Of a DNA stretch of 14,304 nt, positions 8,016 to 14,304 are shown piece by piece. The stretch comes from Tannerellaceae bacterium (GTDB taxonomy: Bacteria; Bacteroidota; Bacteroidia; Bacteroidales; Tannerellaceae): contig JAITHO010000071.1 of assembly GCA_031279915.1 (NCBI GenBank), forward strand, positions 1-14,304, written 5' to 3'. The notes beneath the pieces are model-generated. The model searched no databases. It worked only from the letters and a program-made list of their open reading frames with translations, and had not been told where the DNA came from. How positions within the stretch are numbered: position 1 is the stretch's first letter; the number at the start of each line of letters is the position of its first letter. A program made the position numbers and the translations under genes.

Positions 8016-9230
8016 ATGAAACTTTTTGCCAAATGGTACAGTAAGCAAGCTTCAAAGGCTTGTAAGGCCGTTAGGGAGACGGATAATCAGCTGCAACTTG
8101 CTCGGATTGCAGTGCAGGCGCGACACTGGGAGGCGCGAGAATTGGCCGTAGAGAAGCTTATAGCCGCAGATCATCAGCCGCTGCTGGGCTTGATTGCCAG
8201 GACGGATAAGGAGAGCCGGATGCGCGCGGCGGCGATGGAGAGGCTTGACGTGGCGACGAATCAGCCGCTGCTGATCGAGATTGCTCAAAAGGACACTGAC
8301 CGGAAAATCTGCGAAGCGGCATTCCAAAAGATTTTCATCACGAATGATCAGCCCAGGCTGGCTGCTCTTGCGAAGGCTAACCTCGACTTTTCGGCTCTCG
8401 AAGCGATGGTTGAGAAGCTTTGGGATATATACTGCCTGGCCGGCGTGGCCCGTAATGCGAGCAACAGCGATGTTCGCAAAGCGGCAATAAAGAAACTCAG
8501 GGCCGAGGATCATCAGCCGCTGCTGGCCGAGATTGCGAAGAAGGATAAGGATAGCGATGTGCGCAACATGGCCCTGGAGAGGCTTACGGATCAAGCCTGC
8601 CTGGCCGATGTAGCCCGTAATGCGGAAGATCCTGATATACGTATTACGGCTACAAGGTTACACTTCATAAAGGAAGATCATCAGATGCTGCTGACCGAGA
8701 TAGCCAGGACGGATAAGGATCAGAGGGTTTGCATGAATGCAATACAGCGGCTCGTGGCCGAGGATCATCAGCTCTTTCTGGCAGATCTGGCTCAGAGGTC
8801 GAGATTCTTTTCTGTTCGCACAACAGCTGTGCAATATCTCATAGCTGCAGATCATCAGCCGCTGCTGGCCGAGATAGCCTGGAAGGATAAGGACTACGGT
8901 GTTCGCAAAGCGGCAGTGGAGAAACTAAGCGACAAGAAACTGCTCCAAAAGCTCATCGCCCGCTGCGGACGTTCCTTAAAAAGCTTGTTCGCAATGAAGA
9001 GGGTATATAACGGATGGATACTGCAACATATCTACGAAACGCATGATGACGTAGCGCTTCGGAAGCAGATCGCCGCATATAACGGAACACTTATTCTACA
9101 TGGCCATGCAGGAATCAGCGAATGGGTGGAAGAGTACAACGAGGAGGGTATGCATATTGGGAGTCACGAGATCGTTAAGCTCCACCCATCCCGCGGCGAA
9201 TACTTTTATGTTTATGATCCTATCAAGTGA
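8016..9230 (+). CDS. HEAT-like helical repeat protein, copy 1
   Basis: A 404-residue protein with no signal peptide, built of alpha-helical repeats. A 39-residue N-cap (MKLFAKWYSK ...) is followed by units beginning at residue 40. Most are 29 long with the pattern VRKAAVEKL then AEDHQPLLAEIAKKD. Two are shorter, about 26 residues, with CLAxVARNA in place of the HQPLL half (near residues 127-152 and 182-207), and one has 30. About nine units lead to a C-cap of about 109 residues from residue 296 (AVEKLSDKKLLQKLIA, then QIAAYNGT, then an aromatic-rich end). The two-helix period with Arg/Ala at fixed positions fits HEAT or armadillo-type scaffolds, which usually bind proteins or nucleic acids; no catalytic motif is seen. 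A terminator lies upstream, so it needs its own promoter; only weak candidates are seen near 7964-8004. A paralogue follows 40 bases downstream. Confidence 0.85.
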   Translation: MKLFAKWYSKQASKACKAVRETDNQLQLARIAVQARHWEARELAVEKLIAADHQPLLGLIARTDKESRMRAAAMERLDVATNQPLLIEIAQKDTDRKICEAAFQKIFITNDQPRLAALAKANLDFSALEAMVEKLWDIYCLAGVARNASNSDVRKAAIKKLRAEDHQPLLAEIAKKDKDSDVRNMALERLTDQACLADVARNAEDPDIRITATRLHFIKEDHQMLLTEIARTDKDQRVCMNAIQRLVAEDHQLFLADLAQRSRFFSVRTTAVQYLIAADHQPLLAEIAWKDKDYGVRKAAVEKLSDKKLLQKLIARCGRSLKSLFAMKRVYNGWILQHIYETHDDVALRKQIAAYNGTLILHGHAGISEWVEEYNEEGMHIGSHEIVKLHPSRGEYFYVYDPIK

Positions 9231-9270
9231 TCTGTCAATCGCCATGTTTCATCTAAAAGGATAAGATGTC

Positions 9271-10494
9271 ATGAAATTTTTTGCTCAATGGAATAGCCGC
9301 GACAACTTTGCGGCGTGGATGGCCGTATGTAAAATTAAGGATCAGAAAAAGCTGGCTCGTATTGCTGTGGAGGCTCGGTCGTTGGAGGCTCGCAATGCGG
9401 CGGTGATTAAGCTTATTGCTGCGGAGCGCCAGCCGCTGCTGGCAAAGATTGCGGCGGAGGATTGCGCCGGTCGTGTACGAAAATCTGCAGTCAGTAAGCT
9501 TGTGGCCGAGGATCATCAGCCGCTGCTGGCCGAGCTTGCGAAGAGGGATGCGGATGGAGAGGTTCGGAAGGCTGCGGTGGAGGCTCTCGTGGCGGCTGAT
9601 CATCAGTTGCTGCTGGCAGGGATTGCAGAGGCCGATGCGGATGCGTTGGTGCGAGCATCGGCCGTCGGCTGTTTGATAGCCGAGGAGCATCAGCCTCTGC
9701 TGGCCGAGCTTGCCCAGAGCGACGGCGCGGTCGCTGTTCGCGTTGCGGCGGTGAAGGGTCTCATAGCTGCGGAGCGCCAAAATCTGCTGTCGGCGATTGT
9801 GAAGAGAGATTTAGACTGGGAAGTTCGCGCGGCAGCATTAGAGAAGGTCGATGCTGAGAATAACCAAGCCATGCTGGCCTTCATTGCAAAGCGAGACGGC
9901 TGCGACGACCTCCGTCGGACGGCAATAACAAAGCTTATCGCCGAGGAGCATCAGCCGCTGCTTACCGAACTCGCAAAAAGGAATGCGCCTTACGCCCTGG
10001 AGGCATTGAAGAAGCTTTCTGACCAGACTTTAGTGGCGGATGTGGCTCGGAATGCTGAGAGCTGGCAGATCAGGCAGATTGCAATCACAAGACTGATAGC
10101 CGCGGATCATCAAACTCTTTTGGAGGAGATAGCAATGAAGGATGCAGAGGCTGATACTCGCGCGGAGGCTGTAAAGGCTCTCATAGCCGAGGATCATCAG
10201 CCGCTGCTGGCCGCGATTGCGAAGAAGGACGAAGACTATTACGTTCGCATGTATGCAGTGGAAAAAATAGCCGACAAGGAATTGCTCCGGCAGCTGATCG
10301 CCCATTACGGCACGGGCTTAAACAGCAAGGACGAGAACGAAAGGTATTGCAGCGCCGAACTTCTGCGTTTCCTCTATTATAGATACGAAACCGATGCCTC
10401 CATCAGCGCACAGATCACGGCATACAACGGAACCCTCGTTGAAGGCTATTTAGATAAACCGACGTATCGCTTTCAGATGCCTCTCCCTCTTTGA
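9271..10494 (+). CDS. HEAT-like helical repeat protein, copy 2 (tandem paralogue)
   Basis: A 407-residue paralogue of the preceding gene product. The N-cap is again exactly 39 residues (MKFFAQWNSR ... LARIAVEA). Seven regular 29-residue units follow (from residue 40) with the core AEDHQPLLAELAKRD. One short unit (LSDQTLVADVARNA, near 243-266), two more 29-residue units, and a C-cap of about 83 residues complete it (KELLRQLIAHYG ... QITAYNGTLV). The shared AYNGT motif in the C-cap shows that the pair arose by duplication, while the ends after it have diverged. The gap to copy 1 is 40 bases with no terminator, and AAAAGGATAAG before the ATG is a plausible ribosome-binding region, so the two are probably co-transcribed. 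No enzyme motif is visible; a cytosolic scaffold or adaptor role is inferred from the fold only. Confidence 0.85.
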   Translation: MKFFAQWNSRDNFAAWMAVCKIKDQKKLARIAVEARSLEARNAAVIKLIAAERQPLLAKIAAEDCAGRVRKSAVSKLVAEDHQPLLAELAKRDADGEVRKAAVEALVAADHQLLLAGIAEADADALVRASAVGCLIAEEHQPLLAELAQSDGAVAVRVAAVKGLIAAERQNLLSAIVKRDLDWEVRAAALEKVDAENNQAMLAFIAKRDGCDDLRRTAITKLIAEEHQPLLTELAKRNAPYALEALKKLSDQTLVADVARNAESWQIRQIAITRLIAADHQTLLEEIAMKDAEADTRAEAVKALIAEDHQPLLAAIAKKDEDYYVRMYAVEKIADKELLRQLIAHYGTGLNSKDENERYCSAELLRFLYYRYETDASISAQITAYNGTLVEGYLDKPTYRFQMPLPL

Positions 10495-10659
10495 GCTCAG
10501 AAATATACAGCAGTTCGTTGAGCAGCCGGCGAGCAGCCCATCGACGATATTCCTCCGCTCACAGAGCCCTCATTCCAACTCACATCCTTGCCCGCAAGCC
10601 ACATGAATTGCAGCGCAGACAAATCAATCCTCGCCTATCTCCAGATTGTTCCTCCGCAA

Positions 10660-10681
10660 GCCATTGTAATCTCACAATAGC
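10660..10681. repeat. Small imperfect inverted repeat
   Basis: GCCATTGT (10660-10667) and ACAATAGC (10674-10681) are complementary at 7 of 8 positions around a 6-base spacer. There is no T-run after it, so it is not a typical terminator. It could be a protein-binding site or have no role. Confidence 0.4.
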
Positions 10682-10804
10682 TCCGGATTCAGATCCTGTT
10701 TAAGACTATTTGAGACTATTGGCTGGAGGCTATTTGCGATGGCTGCAAACGCGTTGAGCCTGACCGCTGAGCCCGTCGTGATAGGAAATCCGCAGAAATA
10801 TCCC

Positions 10805-10812
10805 TACATTTG
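10805..10812 (+). promoter_or_regulatory. Predicted -7 box of the ileS promoter
   Basis: TACATTTG fully matches the Bacteroides -7 consensus TAnnTTTG and is 31 bases upstream of the ileS ATG at 10844. The expected -33 TTTG is not present at 19 bases upstream, so this is a half-supported promoter. No T-box-like leader is evident. Confidence 0.5.
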
Positions 10813-10843
10813 TGCCGCATTCCCGTAACTCTATTACAAAACA

Positions 10844-13800
10844 ATGAACAACAAATTTGCTGAGTACACAACATTCGATCTTGCCGCTATTAACCGCGAA
10901 GTACTGCGTAAGTGGGAAGAAGATAATATTTTTCACAAAAGTCTTGAGATACGCGCAGGTTGTCCTGCGTTTGTGTTTTACGAGGGTCCGCCTTCGGCCA
11001 ATGGAATGCCGGGAATACATCACGTTGTTGCCAGGGCAATAAAAGATATCTTTTGCAGATATAAAACGATGAAGGGCTATGCCGTGAATCGCAAAGCGGG
11101 CTGGGATACTCACGGGCTACCGGTTGAACTTGGGGTCGAAAAAGAGCTGGGAATTACCAAGGAAGATATAGGACGCAAAATCTCTATCGCCGACTATAAC
11201 GCCGCTTGCCGAAAGGCTGTCATGAAGTATACGAAGGAGTGGGAAGATCTTACGCGCAAGATTGGTTTCTGGGTAGATATGGACGATCCTTACGTAACTT
11301 GCGACAATCGCTACATAGAAACCCTTTGGTATCTTCTGAGTAAACTCTACAAAAAGGGGCTGCTATATAAAGGATATACCATTCAACCCTACTCGCCTGC
11401 TGCCGGCACCGGCCTTAGCGCTCACGAACTGAATCAGCCGGGAACCTATCGCGACGTGAAAGATACGAGCTGCACGGCTCAATTCCGTATCCTTACTCCC
11501 AAGCCGGCCATGACGAATCATGGAGATGCTTTTTTTCTTGCATGGACAACAACTCCCTGGACGCTGCCCTCTAATACGGCGCTATGCGTTGGTTCGTCAA
11601 TAAGGTACGTCGCCGTAGAAACATGGAATGCTTACACGGGCGTGCCCATCACGGTGACGCTTGCTCGCGACTTGCTCTCATGCCATTTCGATCCGTCGGC
11701 CGAAGTCGCTGGCGATCTTCCTCCCTTCGTGCCCGGCGAAAAGCGTATTCCGTACCGAATTGCAGGCGAATGGAGCGGTGATGATCTGACGGGCATACGA
11801 TACGAGCAACTTATACCCTGGGTCGATCCGGGAGAAGGCGCCTTCCGAGTGATTTCGGGCGACTTCGTTACGACAGCCGACGGAACGGGCATAGTTCACA
11901 TCGCCCCAACCTTCGGAGCCGACGACGCCAAGGTTGCCCGCATCAACGGCGTTCCTCCGCTGCTCATGACGGATAAGGACGGCAATCAGCGACCTATGGT
12001 TGACCATACCGGCAAGTTTTTCTGGCTCGAAGATCTTGATGCCGACTTCGTTCAAGAACGAATGAACGTTGCCGACTATGATCCCTTTGCCGGCCGCTTT
12101 GTTAAGAACGAATACGATCCGCAAGCAATATCCGGAGCCGAAAGCCTCGACGTTTCGATATGCCTTATGCTTAAAGCTCAGAATCGGGCCTTCCGCATCG
12201 AGAAGCATGTTCACAACTACCCTCATTGCTGGCGAACAGACAAGCCGGTGCTCTACTATCCGCTCGATAGCTGGTTTATCCGTACCACATCCTGCCGCGA
12301 GCGAATGATGGAACTGAACGAAACCATAACATGGAAGCCCGCAAGCACCGGGACGGGACGGTTCGGCAAATGGCTCGAGAATCTCCAGGACTGGAACCTA
12401 AGTCGCAGTCGCTTCTGGGGAACGCCACTCCCGATATGGCGAACCGAAGACGGTAGCGAGGAGATTTGTATAGGTTCGATAGCCGAGCTTATAGCTGAAA
12501 TCGAAAAGGCGATAAAGGCAGGTCTGATGGAGGAAAATCCTTACCGAAGCTTCCGTCCGGGCATATATACCAAAGAAAATTACGATAAGGCCGATCTCCA
12601 TCGGCCATTCGTTGACGAGATCATCCTGGTTTCCTCGAAGGGCAAGCCAATGAAGCGCGAGCTCGATCTGATCGACGTATGGTTCGATTCCGGAGCAATG
12701 CCTTACGCGCAAATCCACTACCCCTTTGAAAATCGCGAAGCCTTTGAAGGCGGCGATATCTATCCGGCAGATTTCATAGCCGAAGGCGTCGACCAGACGC
12801 GCGGATGGTTCTTCACCCTGCATGCAATAGCCGTGATGGCCTTCGATAGCATAGCCTTCAGAGCCGTAGTGTCGAACGGGCTTGTGCTCGACCGCAATGG
12901 CAACAAGATGTCGAAGCGGCTGAACAATGCGGTCGATCCCTTTGATACCATAGAGCAGCATGGATCCGATCCGCTTCGCTGGTACATGATAACCAACGCC
13001 TCGCCCTGGGATAACGTCAAGTTTGACATCGAAGGGCTGGAGGAAGTGCGTCGGAAGTTCTTTGGGACGCTCTACAATACCTATTCGTTCTTCGCTCTAT
13101 ATGCCAATGTTGATAAGTTCAAGGCTCGCCTGCCCGAAGTGGAGTATGCCTGTCGGCCCGAAATCGACCGCTGGATCCTCTCACTGCTGAACAGCCTCAT
13201 CAAGAACGTGGACAATTGCTACGAAACCTACGAGCCAACCCGTGCCGGACGCGCCATCTCCAGCTTTGTAGTCGATCATCTGAGCAACTGGTACGTCAGG
13301 CTCAACCGACGCAGATTCTGGGGCGGCGAGATGACTACCGATAAGCTATCCGCCTGCCAAACATTATATGTATGTCTGGAAACGGTTGCGAAACTGATGG
13401 CTCCCATCGCTCCTTTCTATTCAGACCGCCTCTACACTGACTTGGTTAGCGTAAGCCTCAGGGAAGCGGCCGAATCGGTGCATCTTGCCGACTTCCCTCA
13501 GTGCAACGAATCGCTTATCGACAGCGAGCTGGAAGAACGCATGCAGCTTGCTCAGGATATATCGTCGATGACGCTTGCTCTGCGGCGGAAGGTAAACATC
13601 AAGGTGCGTCAGCCGCTGCAAACCATTATGATTCCACTGTCCGAGGCCGCTCTCCAGGAGAAAATCGAAGCGGTGCAGAATCTTATTCTGAACGAAGTGA
13701 ACGTGAAGAGCCTGATCTTTGTTGACAGCTCCTCCGGCGCCCTGGTCAAGAAGCTTAAGCCCGACTTCAAGAAGCTCGGCCCGCTCTACGGCAAGATAAT

Positions 13801-14266
13801 GAAACCGCTAGCCGAAGCCCTCAAGAATATGAGCCGTGAGGATATTGCTACGCTCGAACGCTCCGGACGCATCGTTCTCAACATCCAGGGCCAGGAAGTT
13901 ACCGTTGGCATAAACGATGTTGAGATCATATCCGAGGACATACCCGGATGGCTGGTTGCCAATGAAGGAAGCCTCACCGTAGCCCTCGACGTTATGCTAA
14001 CCGAGGAGCTTCGCCGCGAAGGAATTGCCCGCGAGCTTGTGAATCGCATCCAGAATTTGCGCAAGAGCAGCGGACTTGAAATCACCGACAAGATTAAAAT
14101 TCACATCCTCTCATCCGACGAAACCGATGCCGCCGTTAGCGAGTACAGGGAATATATCATGAACCAGGCTCTGGCCATATCGCTAAAGCAAGTCGACATC
14201 TTGAGCGAACCAACCATACTTGAGTTCGACGACTTCAACGTTTCAATCCGGATAGATAAAGTATAA
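10844..14266 (+). CDS. ileS: Isoleucyl-tRNA synthetase, type 2, with GIHH signature
   Basis: A complete 1140-residue class I synthetase that charges tRNA-Ile. Domains in order: the N-terminal catalytic half with YEGPPSANGMPGIHH (residues 46-60), where the canonical HIGH position reads GIHH; the CP1 editing domain with TTTPWTLPSN (about 234-243) and GTGIVHIAPTFGADD (about 348-362); WNLSRSRFWGTPLPIW (about 517-532); DVWFDSGA (about 611-618); GVDQTRGWFF (about 647-656); and the second signature KMSKR (688-692). The anticodon-binding helical domain and a C-terminal extension (ELRREGIARELVNRIQNLRK) follow. The final part has no CxxC zinc pairs, which fits type 2 (eukaryote-like) IleRS and not the type 1 enzyme of E. 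coli. Length matches Bacteroidetes IleRS (about 1150). A -7 box precedes it at 10805-10812. Identity is certain; the type-2 assignment rests on motif style and the missing zinc domain. Confidence 0.97.
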   Translation: MNNKFAEYTTFDLAAINREVLRKWEEDNIFHKSLEIRAGCPAFVFYEGPPSANGMPGIHHVVARAIKDIFCRYKTMKGYAVNRKAGWDTHGLPVELGVEKELGITKEDIGRKISIADYNAACRKAVMKYTKEWEDLTRKIGFWVDMDDPYVTCDNRYIETLWYLLSKLYKKGLLYKGYTIQPYSPAAGTGLSAHELNQPGTYRDVKDTSCTAQFRILTPKPAMTNHGDAFFLAWTTTPWTLPSNTALCVGSSIRYVAVETWNAYTGVPITVTLARDLLSCHFDPSAEVAGDLPPFVPGEKRIPYRIAGEWSGDDLTGIRYEQLIPWVDPGEGAFRVISGDFVTTADGTGIVHIAPTFGADDAKVARINGVPPLLMTDKDGNQRPMVDHTGKFFWLEDLDADFVQERMNVADYDPFAGRFVKNEYDPQAISGAESLDVSICLMLKAQNRAFRIEKHVHNYPHCWRTDKPVLYYPLDSWFIRTTSCRERMMELNETITWKPASTGTGRFGKWLENLQDWNLSRSRFWGTPLPIWRTEDGSEEICIGSIAELIAEIEKAIKAGLMEENPYRSFRPGIYTKENYDKADLHRPFVDEIILVSSKGKPMKRELDLIDVWFDSGAMPYAQIHYPFENREAFEGGDIYPADFIAEGVDQTRGWFFTLHAIAVMAFDSIAFRAVVSNGLVLDRNGNKMSKRLNNAVDPFDTIEQHGSDPLRWYMITNASPWDNVKFDIEGLEEVRRKFFGTLYNTYSFFALYANVDKFKARLPEVEYACRPEIDRWILSLLNSLIKNVDNCYETYEPTRAGRAISSFVVDHLSNWYVRLNRRRFWGGEMTTDKLSACQTLYVCLETVAKLMAPIAPFYSDRLYTDLVSVSLREAAESVHLADFPQCNESLIDSELEERMQLAQDISSMTLALRRKVNIKVRQPLQTIMIPLSEAALQEKIEAVQNLILNEVNVKSLIFVDSSSGALVKKLKPDFKKLGPLYGKIMKPLAEALKNMSREDIATLERSGRIVLNIQGQEVTVGINDVEIISEDIPGWLVANEGSLTVALDVMLTEELRREGIARELVNRIQNLRKSSGLEITDKIKIHILSSDETDAAVSEYREYIMNQALAISLKQVDILSEPTILEFDDFNVSIRIDKV

Positions 14267-14304
14267 TATCTTTAACAAATTCATAATTTCCAAATCAATA
14301 AAAA

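Larger units (their letters stand above)
10495..10843. other. Intergenic region upstream of ileS, no gene seen
   Basis: About 350 bases without a convincing gene. A TTG-initiated frame at 10491-10703 gives a serine- and arginine-rich, low-complexity product and is not supported. The stretch holds small elements: GAGCAGCC twice (10520-10527 and 10531-10538), an imperfect inverted repeat GCCATTGT/ACAATAGC (10660-10681), three ACTATT/GCTATT-like words (10703-10735), and the ileS -7 box near its right end. No clear terminator with a T-run follows the HEAT-like gene. Confidence 0.7.

Noticed and set aside
9253..9780. Minus-strand frame of 175 residues antisense to HEAT-like copy 2 (and a similar one at 8052-8594)
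   Set aside because: Their repeated LGQQRLMILG segments are just the reverse translation of the 87-base DNA repeats of the real genes.
10491..10703. Possible small gene overlapping the end of HEAT-like copy 2
   Set aside because: It needs a TTG start, has a low-complexity Ser/Arg/His product and no similarity to a known family.

Overview
The window looks like a chromosome segment from a member of the Bacteroidota, most likely the Bacteroidales. The evidence is a PorZ-like component of the type IX secretion system with a C-terminal sorting domain, a DUF6261-like protein, several promoters of the Bacteroides type (-7 box TAnnTTTG), starts without strong Shine-Dalgarno sequences, and long Bacteroidetes-style LeuRS and IleRS proteins. 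No species can be assigned by eye.

Left block (1-5624, plus strand): a compact, operon-like run of four genes. It holds the C-terminal two thirds of leuS (cut by the window edge), a YitT-family membrane protein, the RdgB/HAM1 nucleotide-pool sanitising pyrophosphatase, and a PorZ-like two-component-propeller protein. Gaps are 3, 30 and 5 bases. These are core functions: translation, dITP/XTP clearance and protein secretion.

Middle block (5656-10494): an accessory-looking, more AT-rich region. A minus-strand gene resembling Imm11/DUF1629-type immunity proteins converges on porZ. Upstream of it lies a non-coding array of about ten 41-bp tandem units (about 6441-6848) with a 123-bp higher-order period. 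The array separates it from a divergent plus-strand gene for a DUF6261-like protein, which has its own promoter and intrinsic terminator. Two tandem paralogous genes follow, encoding helical-repeat (HEAT-like) proteins. Both have a 39-residue N-cap, repeat units of 29 and about 26 residues, and a related C-cap.

Right block (10844-14266): a complete ileS for a type-2 (eukaryote-like) isoleucyl-tRNA synthetase. Its class I signature reads GIHH instead of HIGH, an altered motif linked in the literature to very high mupirocin resistance. An intergenic stretch of about 350 bp with a -7 box precedes it.

The points most worth follow-up are the GXHH IleRS, the 41-bp array between divergent promoters, and the tandem HEAT-like gene pair.
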